From assembly GCA_029212405.1 (NCBI GenBank), contig JARGNR010000038.1, forward strand, positions 1-58,520: a DNA stretch of 58,520 nt, in the 5' to 3' direction. The translations under genes and the position numbers were made by a program. Source of the DNA: Saprospiraceae bacterium (lineage in GTDB: Bacteria; Bacteroidota; Bacteroidia; Chitinophagales; Saprospiraceae). Below, in pieces: positions 16,976 to 26,643 of the stretch (within the stretch, counting starts at the first letter, position 1; the number at the start of each line of letters is the position of its first letter). The notes below the pieces were generated by a model that was not told the origin of the DNA, ran no database searches, and was given only the letters and a program-made list of their open reading frames with translations.

Positions 16976-17329
16976 TATTAGGAAGAAGGACCATAAATCT
17001 GTGTTTTGAAGATAGTGGGAAGTAAATACACCATTTTTTGAGTATTTTATCTAAGCTTACATTTCCAAATTCATCACAACCAACAAGGTTATATTTTTCG
17101 AAACTTCGATCAAACGGTATGAAGGGTCTGGCAGATTTGGTTTCACTAATTTGAGTAATTATCCTCGGCAGGATTGAGGATAAAACATTATAATGCATAC
17201 TACATGCTCTTGTTGCTAGACTAATAGCCCTAAGAGTTTTATCTATTGTACATTCAACAGACGAAGAAATAAAAAGTACTATATGAAATAACCCATTTAA
17301 AATCCATCTGAAATTCTATTAACTTGTAG
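16976..17329. other. Intergenic region with an open minus-strand frame lacking a start
   Basis: On the minus strand a frame is open for about 115 codons, ending at 16962, and overlaps the end of the preceding gene. The only ATG in it is at 17198 and would give 78 residues. The wording (for example CDEFGNVSLDKILKK) could be real protein, but I recognise no family and see no ribosome-binding site. It may be a gene remnant or chance in AT-rich DNA. Confidence 0.3.
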
Positions 17330-17335
17330 GTGAAA

Positions 17336-20215
17336 ATGGAATTTGAGGTGAAAAAACTAATTAGCATCCTTCTCATACATTGTTTGTCATCCATTGTGGG
17401 ATATGGACAGGATATGCGTACCTGTTTTGATTTATACCAAAATAATCAAATCGATCAGGCGTATTCCATACTAGATTCGTTGAAATTTGATGAATTGGAC
17501 TCCTGTGATGTTTTGGAGTATGTCATGGTTAAGTCTGATCGGTATCGAATTAATGGGAAAGTCAAAAAAGGGTATCGGTATTTAAAATATATAGAACCCA
17601 AGATCTCATTTTGTCAGCCTGATGATGCATACAAATTCTTAGTACAAAAAGCATATTTCGCTTCTTATGCAGACCATATTGAAGTTGCAATGGGTATGGA
17701 AGACAAATTCAATGGGAAATCAAATGTCATTTCGGATACATCTTCTACAGGTATTAAAAGGCTACATCTAAAGGCAAAAATTGCAAAACACTTTGGAAAA
17801 AAGGAAGCATGTCGAGTATTGATAAATAAAGCGATTGAAATCCAATTGTACTTGCAAAAAATGGATCATCCAGAGTCCAGTGGATTTCTTAGGACGATGG
17901 CTCATTCCTATTTAGAAGAGGGACAATTCGAAAAGGCCAGAGAATATTTCCGTATAGAGCGACAAATCTATAGGAAACATAAGGTGCTTTTTCCCAAATT
18001 GCTCGGTGTTATGTTTTACAATGAAGCCAACACCCATTATGAACAATTGGAATTCAACGAAGCCATTCAAGATTATGATTCTACCTTATTCTACTGGGCC
18101 ATTGAAGCACCTTCAAAAGTTTATCTTCGATATGTCAATGAAGCCTTAGGCGACTTGTACTACGAGACGAATAATATGGAATTAGCTTCCTCGTATTGGT
18201 CAAAAGCTTCTGAGATAAAATCACCTAAAAGCAATGATAAAGTAGATCATTTGCCAGATATCAAATCTGCCTATAGTATCGGGGATATGGATGCGGTTTC
18301 AAAAGCCTATCTCGATGCCCTAGATTTCAGAAAAACAACGTATGGTAACAATCATTTACTAACAGGGGAGTGTATGACTTTTGTCGGCCGATTGAGCGAA
18401 ATGCAAAATCAAACCAGAAAGGCGTTGTCTATTTATAATCAGTCGTTGGGCATACTGATTCCAGGGTTTAATTTATTCAGAAATGAATTGCCGAGAGATT
18501 CATTCCTTCAAATTGATAGATATGGGTTTGATGCATTACTAGGCATAACGAGAATTTATTACAAAATGTATTTGGAGACCTCGGATATTGCCATGTTAGA
18601 TTCTGCCTATACAATTTCTCAATTTGCTTTTGATGCCTTGGATAAGGTGAAAATATCATTTGAAGACAGTCATACCGCCTTATTCTGGTCTGATTTCACC
18701 TATCCATTGACTGAATTGTCACTGAATATTCTATTTACACTGCAAGAAATTTACCCTCTTAGGGAGTTTGCTGAAACTGCTTTTTTAAATGCTGAGGCGA
18801 GTAGAGGATATATGCTCAGAAATACATTACACAAAGACAAAGTTTTAAGAAATGGAAAACTTCCAAAAAAAATAAAGAATAAAGAACAGCAACTCAAAGG
18901 CACGCTTCATCGACTAAAGGGAAGTATTAAAATGGAGGAAAAACGATGTGGAGATGCACAAGAAATGAAAATAAAAGTATGGCAGGAGGAATTGGTCAAA
19001 GTGCAACATGAATATGCTTCATTTCTTGCAAAAATGGCAATACTGCATCCCAAGTACTACAAGAGTATGTATGAAACTCCTTCTCTCCAAGTTGATGAAT
19101 TATTGAAAGATTTAAAAACAAGAGAAAAAGGGTTTATTAGTTTTTTCTATGGAGAAGAATCAATTTTTAGATTTTATTCCGTCGGAAACAAAATAGAGTT
19201 TAATAAAATACCATTGGATGTAGAGTTTGAACAATTGATAGCAAAATTTATCAACCAGCTGTCGGGTTATAAAGTAGATCAGAAGTTACTTTCCAATTCG
19301 ACGGATTTGTATAATCGCTTATTTTCTGAGACTAATTTTGCAAATATTTCTTCCTTGGTTATTGTTCCAGACGGCCCTCTAAATTATATTCCATGGGAAG
19401 TGCTCAACACCTCTCAAGCGTCGAGTACAACAGCCGTGTATTTAATTGAAAAATTCCCTATCACGTATACGCAATCAATGACATTAGTCCAAGACTATTT
19501 TATCTCCAAACCACGAAAAGTAGATCGGTTGCTTTCTATTTATCCAGAATACGATGTTCCTTTGACTTTTAGTGCGAATGATACAGGTGTCAATTTTGAA
19601 AGGATAAAAAATACGATCCTCAAAGAGAAAAATGTCACAAAAAAAAGTTTGATAACCACCGCATCAAATGCAGATATTATCCACTTCGCAGGCCATTCGA
19701 TTATTAATGAGGACAATGAAATGATGTCAGAATTGGACTTGGGTAATTATGAAGACGACCCTCTTAGAAGTCATGAAATTTTTGATATGGACCTTGATGC
19801 AAGCTTGGTGGTTTTAAGTTCGTGTAATTCTGGTTCTGGGCAGTATAAACGTGGTGAGGGAATAATGAATCTTTCACAAGCATTTCAACAAGCTGGAAGT
19901 GAAAGTGTGATCATGAGTTTGTGGAGTGTAGATGATCAAAGCACCTCAGAAATATTTTCAACTTTTTACAACGAATTGATTGAAGGAAAGAGTAAAAGTT
20001 CGGCTTTAAGAACTGCCAAATTATCTATGATACACAGTGGAGATCCAATTACTTCTCATCCCTTTTTTTGGGCTCCATTTGTGCTGTATGGGGACGATGA
20101 CCCTGTCTCCATAAGTAAAGATAGAACGTGGTTTTGGTATGGGGTATTTGGAGGTAGCCTAATCGTATTCCTATTTTGGTTTTTTATAGTAAATAAAGAG
20201 CGTAAATCATCGTAA
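17336..20215 (+). CDS. Secreted TPR-CHAT peptidase with C-terminal membrane anchor
   Basis: The product has about 959 residues. A signal peptide (about 1-25, ending VGYGQ) is followed by TPR-type helical repeats (about 25-500), a coiled coil (about 515-560) and a CHAT domain (about 590-920). The CHAT dyad is visible: His in HFAGHS (about 783-788) and Cys in LSSCNSGSG (about 830). One membrane helix (about 928-949) and a short basic tail close the protein. CHAT domains are caspase-like peptidases. The signal peptide and tail place this one in the periplasm, tethered to the inner membrane. ATG 17336 has AGG seven bases before it; GTG 17330 is possible. Its stop is nine bases from the end of a convergent anti-sigma gene. 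Confidence 0.85.
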   Translation: MEFEVKKLISILLIHCLSSIVGYGQDMRTCFDLYQNNQIDQAYSILDSLKFDELDSCDVLEYVMVKSDRYRINGKVKKGYRYLKYIEPKISFCQPDDAYKFLVQKAYFASYADHIEVAMGMEDKFNGKSNVISDTSSTGIKRLHLKAKIAKHFGKKEACRVLINKAIEIQLYLQKMDHPESSGFLRTMAHSYLEEGQFEKAREYFRIERQIYRKHKVLFPKLLGVMFYNEANTHYEQLEFNEAIQDYDSTLFYWAIEAPSKVYLRYVNEALGDLYYETNNMELASSYWSKASEIKSPKSNDKVDHLPDIKSAYSIGDMDAVSKAYLDALDFRKTTYGNNHLLTGECMTFVGRLSEMQNQTRKALSIYNQSLGILIPGFNLFRNELPRDSFLQIDRYGFDALLGITRIYYKMYLETSDIAMLDSAYTISQFAFDALDKVKISFEDSHTALFWSDFTYPLTELSLNILFTLQEIYPLREFAETAFLNAEASRGYMLRNTLHKDKVLRNGKLPKKIKNKEQQLKGTLHRLKGSIKMEEKRCGDAQEMKIKVWQEELVKVQHEYASFLAKMAILHPKYYKSMYETPSLQVDELLKDLKTREKGFISFFYGEESIFRFYSVGNKIEFNKIPLDVEFEQLIAKFINQLSGYKVDQKLLSNSTDLYNRLFSETNFANISSLVIVPDGPLNYIPWEVLNTSQASSTTAVYLIEKFPITYTQSMTLVQDYFISKPRKVDRLLSIYPEYDVPLTFSANDTGVNFERIKNTILKEKNVTKKSLITTASNADIIHFAGHSIINEDNEMMSELDLGNYEDDPLRSHEIFDMDLDASLVVLSSCNSGSGQYKRGEGIMNLSQAFQQAGSESVIMSLWSVDDQSTSEIFSTFYNELIEGKSKSSALRTAKLSMIHSGDPITSHPFFWAPFVLYGDDDPVSISKDRTWFWYGVFGGSLIVFLFWFFIVNKERKSS

Positions 20216-20224
20216 ATTGGTTTA

Positions 20225-20947
20225 CTATTCATTCATTTGGTTCAATTGTACCAATATTGAATTTGCTTCCTTGGTTTTATAATTTCCATTTTCAATGAGG
20301 CTATTTAAGAGACGAATCGATTCTGAAGTATTACCCAATTTAATGTTCATTAATGCTTCATGCCAAAGAAGAATGGCAACATAGGCTTTATTATCGGAAA
20401 TTTGATTTCGAACTTGTTCAGGTACTGTCTTATTCTCATAAATTGCAGAAAGGTGGGCATAAAAACAAGCTTCTTTATTCGTTTCACTGCACAACAACGT
20501 GAATTTTTCAAAAGCTATGGTAAATTGATTTTTTCTATAGGCATCGATGGCCTCGTCTTGTTCGAGTTCGATATTCTCGGAATTCCGAACAACTATGGGA
20601 GCTCGATATTTTTCAAAATGTTGTGCATAAATTTCTTTTGGAATATTTGATTTATTATCGTTTAATACATTTTTGATTACTATTCCAACTGCGATTAAAG
20701 CGGCAAATAGGAGGGCCCATTTAAACCACTTTTTTAATGTTAACCCTTGTTCAAGTTTTTCAAAACGATGTCTTAATTCTTGTTCTCCATTTTGATCAAT
20801 CAATTGGATTGTAACTTTCATTTCTTCAACTTCTCGGTTCAAAAGATCATTGGTTTTGACTTTCTCTTCGAAAGCAGTTGTTTCGTTAACGTCCATCATG
20901 CCTCTCACATAACGAATAATATCTTTTTCAGTATAAGGATGATTCAT
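20225..20947 (-). CDS. One-pass anti-sigma-like protein with periplasmic TPR region
   Basis: The 240-residue protein has a cytoplasmic N-terminal helical part (about 1-72), one membrane helix (about 75-92, WALLFAALIAVGIVIK) and a periplasmic helical part with TPR-like spacing (about 110-240). The first residues (YTEKDIIRYVRGMMDVNE) resemble the start of Bacteroidota anti-sigma factors. It follows the ECF sigma gene after a two-base gap, the usual order for a sigma/anti-sigma pair, so it probably holds that sigma factor at the membrane until an outside signal arrives. It has no zinc-finger HxxxCxxC motif. The assignment rests mainly on topology and position. Confidence 0.7.
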   Translation of the reverse strand: MNHPYTEKDIIRYVRGMMDVNETTAFEEKVKTNDLLNREVEEMKVTIQLIDQNGEQELRHRFEKLEQGLTLKKWFKWALLFAALIAVGIVIKNVLNDNKSNIPKEIYAQHFEKYRAPIVVRNSENIELEQDEAIDAYRKNQFTIAFEKFTLLCSETNKEACFYAHLSAIYENKTVPEQVRNQISDNKAYVAILLWHEALMNIKLGNTSESIRLLNSLIENGNYKTKEANSILVQLNQMNE

Positions 20948-20949
20948 AC

Positions 20950-21501
20950 CTAGGTCGTTTTTGCTTTTTCAATCATTTCTCTCAGTTTTTTGAGACATTT
21001 GTATTTCTTGTTTCTGGCTACCTGTTCATTTTTATAGTTGAATTTCTTACTGATTTCATCTGCTGAAAAGTTGAAGTAGAAGGCATGTATTAATAACTCT
21101 CTGCAACCCTCGTTTAATTTTTGCATCACATGTTGAAGTGAAGCATAGCTTTTATGAATCGATTCATCTTCAGCTGTTACAGTGGATTTGGGTTTTCTTT
21201 CCTTTAGTTTTCTTAGTTTCTGTTTTTCCTTTAGTGCTTTGAGCCATTTGAATCGTGCAATGCCATAAAGATATCCTTCAATGTCACTTTCAGCCCTAAA
21301 TTTATTGTTTAGCACATTGGTATAAAAAGCGATTAATGTTTCTTGTAATATATCTTGACCATCTTCTTTTGAACCACCATTATTTTTGACGAGCCCAATA
21401 ATTTTAGTGCGTGACCTTAGATACAGGTAATCCATTACTTTGTGCACTCTTGGGCCACCTGCTTTTAAATGCTCTAGAATTTGAAGATCAGATAATTTCA
21501 T
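20950..21501 (-). CDS. ECF-type RNA polymerase sigma factor
   Basis: The 183 residues contain sigma region 2 (about 20-95, with GQDILQETLIAFYTN as the -10 recognition helix area and GYLYGIARFKWL) and region 4 (about 120-175, with FSADEISKKFNYKNEQVARNKKYKCLKKL as the helix-turn-helix). Regions 1 and 3 are absent, as in ECF factors. It directs RNA polymerase to a small set of promoters and is probably inhibited by the next gene's product. The ATG at 21501 sits at the end of a 16-bp inverted repeat, so its translation or transcription may be controlled there. Confidence 0.9.
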   Translation of the reverse strand: MKLSDLQILEHLKAGGPRVHKVMDYLYLRSRTKIIGLVKNNGGSKEDGQDILQETLIAFYTNVLNNKFRAESDIEGYLYGIARFKWLKALKEKQKLRKLKERKPKSTVTAEDESIHKSYASLQHVMQKLNEGCRELLIHAFYFNFSADEISKKFNYKNEQVARNKKYKCLKKLREMIEKAKTT

Positions 21502-21547
21502 TTGGATAGTAATGGAAGTGCCTAAAGTTAACCATTACTATCCAAAT
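21500..21547 (-). promoter_or_regulatory. 16-bp inverted repeat covering the sigma-factor start
   Basis: ATTTGGATAGTAATGG (21500-21515) and CCATTACTATCCAAAT (21532-21547) are perfect inverted copies 16 bases apart. In the minus-strand RNA the second arm ends in the first two bases of the sigma AUG. The hairpin would hide the ribosome-binding region. No T-run follows, so it is not an ordinary terminator of the surface-protein gene upstream. As DNA it could also bind a dimeric regulator. Confidence 0.7.
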
Positions 21548-21565
21548 ACAACAAATACTAGAATC

Positions 21566-23338
21566 TTACTTATTTACAATCATATAATGAATGACAATGG
21601 GGTTGGGTAAGTTTTGATTCTGACAATGGGCTTCTGGTTTATAGAAATTGACATGCACAAAGAAACTGCCTTCCAAAATGGTACTTAGGTTTGCACTAAA
21701 TCCAGGTCCTGGATATTCTGGAGTAAGTAATATGACACTTCGATCAGGGTCAGCGTAAATATTGGGTATTTCAACGATGCCTTCAAATCCAATTTTGTGA
21801 TCATGAGGGCATTCTCCAGGATCATTTTCACACCCAGATGTGCAGGAGTGAATGGGAGACCAAGGGATGACCATTGATATTTTGTCAGCGGGAGTATCAA
21901 TTGCCTCATCTTTTGTCACTCGAATAGCCCCATCATGGATAGTCAATGCTTGTGCCTTGTCTTTGTCTGCTCGTCCTACCGCAATCACTCCAGCATGATC
22001 AAAAACTTCTGAATTGGCCTTTCCAACTACACCGAAACCTAAAGTATCTGCCTCTCCATATACTCCCGCTTCTATTCCTGCCAAATCAGCAAATGATTTT
22101 CGCATTGTAGTTGTTCCGACGACCCCAATTTTGCTCAAACTTTCTCCCCAAATAGCAACATAATTACAGGATTGACCCAGTACGCCTACTTGAATTTTAT
22201 TGTTGTCTTCTTCGTCCAGAGGGAATCTCGCTCTTAAGTCATCCCATGAAGTACCTTCTCTGGTTACACCCCATAGTCCAGCACTAGTCGAGGGTGTAAT
22301 TACTTCTGCACCTGAAATGCCTATGACACCATGCCCTCTATTGGCTAGCCCGTTTCCTCCTCCAATGCCCAGTACTCCATTGCCATTATGAGAAGTCATA
22401 CCAAAAACCCCGAAATAGTCTTTTGACTCAGCAGGGCTAAACAGAGAAATCATTCTTCCATGTACGCCCGCTTTGAGTGTATCCATATGATCATAGAAAG
22501 AAAATCCACTTACACCTGCATAAGAACTACCCCACACACCGTCCGATGCTAAGCTTACTCCAGCCGTTCCTTTGCGTTGTTCAAAAGTGGTGGACATGCC
22601 CATGACTCCTGCTGCCGGTTGACTAGCCAATACAAAGGAACCAATAAATGGAGTTTTGGTACCTGTAAACCCAGATACACCATGCCTCAATCCACGCGTA
22701 TACCCTTCCAGTGCGTCAGCAGTACTGATAGCATTGGTAATTTCGAAGAGTCCTCCTCTGCCTGTACCATTGGTATAGGAATAGATCACATCGTTTGCAT
22801 TTCCAGCACCTAAAATTTCAAATAAGCCTACATTTCCCAAGTTTTTTCCAAATGTTGCCATGGTTTCTGATCCCATACCGTCTGGAGTCTGATCTATGAA
22901 TCGAGCTACAAACCCTGTCGATTTATTTGAAGCTTCGAAAGTGCCTGAAGGGGCAGCAACCGCTCCATTGAAGGATATGGCCCCTGCATCAACTTGGATG
23001 GTACGTCCTGCACCAGGTGTGTCACAATCGTATGCTTCATCTAAGGTGAAACAAGTGTCCACGGGAGATTTATTCCATCCACATATCCACATAGTACCGT
23101 CGTAATAACAAAATTCTTTGAGATCGATGTCATAGACCAGTAAACCTGCGACAGGACTTGCAACCGAGGTTGTCCTTTCGGAGGTGGTTAATCTTGGAAT
23201 TAAAATTCCTTTGTCATCGGATTGTATATCTAGTAAGACGGAACCTGTATTCTTAATTAGTACAGAGTCAGCTTGTCCAGATGTTGTCAATGGGAAAAGA
23301 AATGCGAGATATAGTATTGTCCAAAGAAGTTGTTTCAT
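21566..23338 (-). CDS. Large secreted surface protein, phage-tail-fibre-like repeats
   Basis: The 590-residue product starts with a signal peptide (about 1-21, ending TTSGQ). Residues 25-90 form a module with GILIPRLTTSERT and GLLVYDIDLKEF, also present in the 970-residue protein encoded next to it. The centre consists of Gly-rich repeats with the sense GVxGxS or GVIGISG, typical of beta-helical or beta-roll stalks. A C-terminal domain with a Cys cluster (about 495-520) follows. There is no T9SS sorting domain. It probably sits on the cell surface or is released; function unknown. It is upstream of, and on the same strand as, the sigma/anti-sigma pair. Confidence 0.7.
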   Translation of the reverse strand: MKQLLWTILYLAFLFPLTTSGQADSVLIKNTGSVLLDIQSDDKGILIPRLTTSERTTSVASPVAGLLVYDIDLKEFCYYDGTMWICGWNKSPVDTCFTLDEAYDCDTPGAGRTIQVDAGAISFNGAVAAPSGTFEASNKSTGFVARFIDQTPDGMGSETMATFGKNLGNVGLFEILGAGNANDVIYSYTNGTGRGGLFEITNAISTADALEGYTRGLRHGVSGFTGTKTPFIGSFVLASQPAAGVMGMSTTFEQRKGTAGVSLASDGVWGSSYAGVSGFSFYDHMDTLKAGVHGRMISLFSPAESKDYFGVFGMTSHNGNGVLGIGGGNGLANRGHGVIGISGAEVITPSTSAGLWGVTREGTSWDDLRARFPLDEEDNNKIQVGVLGQSCNYVAIWGESLSKIGVVGTTTMRKSFADLAGIEAGVYGEADTLGFGVVGKANSEVFDHAGVIAVGRADKDKAQALTIHDGAIRVTKDEAIDTPADKISMVIPWSPIHSCTSGCENDPGECPHDHKIGFEGIVEIPNIYADPDRSVILLTPEYPGPGFSANLSTILEGSFFVHVNFYKPEAHCQNQNLPNPIVIHYMIVNK

Positions 23339-23684
23339 GATGTATTATTTTTTAAGATTTACCTATACGTACATCATTTGTGCGGAGTGTAACCACTAAG
23401 GATTAAAATTTCTAAAAAAAATCTGGAATAAGTAAGCTGGAACTGGAATGTTGGTGTTGAAAATATTACTTGAAAATGTTGAAACAGATGGGGAGAGCGA
23501 TGTTTTTAAATCAGTGTATTGCAAGGCCATAGGACTTCACATAGTGAATGAAAATGATGGACCAACAGGATTAGTAATGAATAACATATGTTGCCCATTT
23601 ATATATTGTACAAGGGCACTTTGATGCACTTTATCTTGAAGTTCAGTAAATTTATAATTTGATTCTTTACAATCGCATTCTGTT
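23339..23684. other. Intergenic region with a doubtful 58-codon plus-strand frame
   Basis: A frame from ATG 23448 to the stop ending at 23624 would give 58 residues (beginning MLVLKILLENVETDGE) with three cysteines near its end. It has no clear ribosome-binding site and no known motif. Both flanking genes run on the other strand. I see no terminator of good quality in this gap. Confidence 0.3.
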
Positions 23685-26597
23685 TTAAAGTTTAGATTCT
23701 AAGGCACTTAATCTTGCTTCCAGCGAATCGATTTGAGACTGCTTTTCATCCACTATGTTTTTTAATTCTTTTACTGCCTGAACCAGAGGGACAACAAACT
23801 CAGCATATTTCAATCCATAGTGGTCTTTTTCATTATTTGGTTTAGACAGACCACTGAATTCATAGTTCAGCTCTTTGGTTAATGTTTCTACATCTTGAGC
23901 GATAAAACCACTGTGCCGTATACCGTCTTCAGTCACTTCGTGATCTTGACCATTAAAAGTAGCGATGGAGGCTCTGTCCAATTCGTAAGTTACAGGTTGA
24001 AGACCGTTTATAAAATCTAGTCCAACCACATCTTCACGTACATCATTCTTAAATCGTGCATCACTTACATTGGTCCAATTGTCATATCCACCAATCGAAT
24101 TTACACTGGCATTTCCGATTCTTACCTGATTTGCTGCAGAAGTACTGGCATTATATCCCAAAGCCATTTGATTGTCGTACCCGAGAGTAGATAGCGTACT
24201 TGCTCCTAGAAATGTGCTATTTTCTCCCACATTGCCAGCAGATACAGCATTATGGCCTATGGCAATAGTATTCGAACGAATCTGATTTTGTGCAGCCTTA
24301 TACCCAATAGCGATTGCACCAGAATAAAACCCTAGGACGTCCTTTCCGGCTTTAGAACCAATAACTACGGATTCACTGAATAACTCCATCGTGTATCCTG
24401 CTTCATTCCCTATAAAGACATTGTCATCTTGGTCATTATTGAATCCTGCTAAATAGCCGAGTCCCACATTGTTTTGGCCTACTCCTACATTACGTAATGA
24501 TCCATTTCCAACAGCAACATTGTACTTGGCCCCTCCAGCAGAGCAGGTGGAAGTTGCATCTTGCATCGCCCCATATCCAATGGCAGTATTCGCTGAAATA
24601 AATGGATTAGGGTTATTAAAACAGCCAAAATTTTCAAGAGCGTACGTTCCAATAGCAGTATTTCGAGTAGCCATACGAGTGACTGCCATCGCTCTTTTAC
24701 CAATCGCTACATTGTATTTGGTATCTAATGCATTCATCAAAGTGGAATCGCCAATTGCAATATTAGATTCTCCAGTAGTATTACTATACAATGAAGCAGT
24801 TCCTATTCCAAGGTTGCGAATTCCATCTGTAGTATTATATAAAGAGAATTGCCCGATTCCAATATTATTATCTCCTGAAGTAACACGGAATACAGAATTC
24901 GATCCAAGAGCGATATTATGATTTCCAGAAGTCAAATTGTCTAATGTAAGGAATCCCATTCCAATGTTAAATTCGCCAGTTGATTCAGAATTATTGGTGG
25001 CAAATAGACCTGTCATTGATTCCCCGATGCCAATGTTTTTACGACCTGACCCTACTTTAATACCCGCTTGATGTCCCATGAATATGTTACCATCTCCTGT
25101 ACTATTTTGTCCGGCTTCAAAACCTATTCCTATACTTTCATAAGACCCAGCTCCACCTTGAAGCGTGTTTTTTCCAATCGCAATATTGAAGCTTCCTCCA
25201 TTATATAAAGAAGAGTCTCCGATTGCAATGGTTGCGTAGTTATTTGGGGAAGCTAATTGATTGGCAAAACTACCGATAGAAACGCCTTTATCCGCAGGTC
25301 CAGCTAATTTACCAAGAGTTACAGAATGAGTAGCGGTAGAAGAGGTAGGTACCTGACTGAGGAAGGTATTGTTTTCTGTATTTATAAACTCCAAATACTC
25401 TTCTCTGAATGTATATTTTGATGTTCCGTCGTACTCCAATGAAATCGCTTTACTTGGACTTGTTGCGGTTTGTACACGTACAGTATTGCTTCCGTCAGTA
25501 GTTTGAATAAATTCTCCACCACCACCAGTACCAGAAATATCTATCGTGTTGCCATCTGAAATAGTGAGCATAGAACCTGCTAAGCTTAATGACTGAACTT
25601 CATTGTTAGGGTCGTTATCTGCGTCGTTTACCGCATCGATAGCCCATGTGACATTTCCTCCAATACCTGCTTTTAATACTTGATTAAAAAAACCACTAGT
25701 TTGAGGGAGAGAATATGCATTGTTGATATTGGTTTCACCAAGTAACACCGCACCATTGTTGGCAAAAAGTGTGTCATCAACCCAGAGATCTCCATTTATT
25801 GTCAGGTCCCTAGTACCAAAATCACCATGAATGAGGGGGGATTCAGAGGTCCTATGGTGGATCCAAAGTTGACTGTCAACCTCAGCTTCTAATCCTACTC
25901 CACTTCCTATAAAAATGTTGTGATCTCCATGTTCGACATCTTCTGCGGCCTTATGCCCAATATATACATTGTGTGAGCCAGAGCTGTCAGATTTGCCTGC
26001 ATTGTAGCCTAAGAATACATTGGCACTTCCAGAACTTAACAATTGCCCTGCTCTTCTACCAGCAGCAAGATTTTCTTCACCATTGGTATTGCCCCGCCCT
26101 GCACTTTGACCAATAAACACATTTGAATTATTCGATCCATCGTCCATTTCACCGGCAAATTCACCAATATGTACACTAAATCCAGGAGATTTAACTTCCA
26201 GTCCTTGTTCAGTCAATGTCATTCCATCTACACCATTTACTTGAAAGCGAATCTTATCTATGTCGGGTGTTGCTTCTACGTCAATTTTGGTGTCTGAATC
26301 TGTATCTACAATTACAGATGAATTGGGAACAGATAGAGAATCAAGCAAAGCCAACCAATTGCTGTTTTTATAAATCATAATGCTTTTAAGAGAATAGTCA
26401 TAGACAATAAGTCCTTCAGCAGGCGTGGAGATTGCAGTTCGCTGAGTGGAATTCATTCTTGGAATTAACAGTCCCTTCGAAGTGTCTTCTATTTGTAAAG
26501 CGGCACTATTATGTGGTGTAGTGGTCCCAATTCCAACACTTTGGCAATAAAGACTACAATTTAATAGGACAAGAAGAGCAATGTAAAATCCTTTCAT
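23685..26597 (-). CDS. Beta-roll repeat adhesin with S74-type C-terminal chaperone
   Basis: The protein has about 970 residues from the ATG at 26597, which gives the signal peptide MKGFYIALLVLLNCSLYCQ; an earlier start would add 17 residues ahead of it. After a module shared with the neighbouring 590-residue protein (LLIPRMNSTQRT), two blocks (about 140-235 and 430-850) consist of short repeats of the form NIAIGxxSL, as in trimeric YadA-type head beta-rolls. The C-terminus (about 855-970) has DARFKNDVRE, SGFIAQDVE and a coiled coil, as in S74 intramolecular chaperones of tail spikes. In that family the chaperone helps trimer assembly and cuts itself off at a Ser. It is probably a trimeric surface fibre; no T9SS domain is present. 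Confidence 0.8.
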   Translation of the reverse strand: MKGFYIALLVLLNCSLYCQSVGIGTTTPHNSAALQIEDTSKGLLIPRMNSTQRTAISTPAEGLIVYDYSLKSIMIYKNSNWLALLDSLSVPNSSVIVDTDSDTKIDVEATPDIDKIRFQVNGVDGMTLTEQGLEVKSPGFSVHIGEFAGEMDDGSNNSNVFIGQSAGRGNTNGEENLAAGRRAGQLLSSGSANVFLGYNAGKSDSSGSHNVYIGHKAAEDVEHGDHNIFIGSGVGLEAEVDSQLWIHHRTSESPLIHGDFGTRDLTINGDLWVDDTLFANNGAVLLGETNINNAYSLPQTSGFFNQVLKAGIGGNVTWAIDAVNDADNDPNNEVQSLSLAGSMLTISDGNTIDISGTGGGGEFIQTTDGSNTVRVQTATSPSKAISLEYDGTSKYTFREEYLEFINTENNTFLSQVPTSSTATHSVTLGKLAGPADKGVSIGSFANQLASPNNYATIAIGDSSLYNGGSFNIAIGKNTLQGGAGSYESIGIGFEAGQNSTGDGNIFMGHQAGIKVGSGRKNIGIGESMTGLFATNNSESTGEFNIGMGFLTLDNLTSGNHNIALGSNSVFRVTSGDNNIGIGQFSLYNTTDGIRNLGIGTASLYSNTTGESNIAIGDSTLMNALDTKYNVAIGKRAMAVTRMATRNTAIGTYALENFGCFNNPNPFISANTAIGYGAMQDATSTCSAGGAKYNVAVGNGSLRNVGVGQNNVGLGYLAGFNNDQDDNVFIGNEAGYTMELFSESVVIGSKAGKDVLGFYSGAIAIGYKAAQNQIRSNTIAIGHNAVSAGNVGENSTFLGASTLSTLGYDNQMALGYNASTSAANQVRIGNASVNSIGGYDNWTNVSDARFKNDVREDVVGLDFINGLQPVTYELDRASIATFNGQDHEVTEDGIRHSGFIAQDVETLTKELNYEFSGLSKPNNEKDHYGLKYAEFVVPLVQAVKELKNIVDEKQSQIDSLEARLSALESKL

Positions 26598-26643
26598 GAT
26601 TAAGTTCTTTTGCTCAAAAATAAATTTGAATAAAAATGGAATT

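Noticed and set aside
24469-24921. Plus-strand frame of 150 codons inside the beta-roll adhesin gene
   Set aside because: It is antisense to regular short repeats, which keep the other frames open; no start signal or known motif.
23685-26597. Regular short repeats that could suggest a CRISPR array
   Set aside because: The repeats are imperfect and in phase with an intact reading frame that encodes NIAIG-type protein repeats; there are no spacers and no cas genes.
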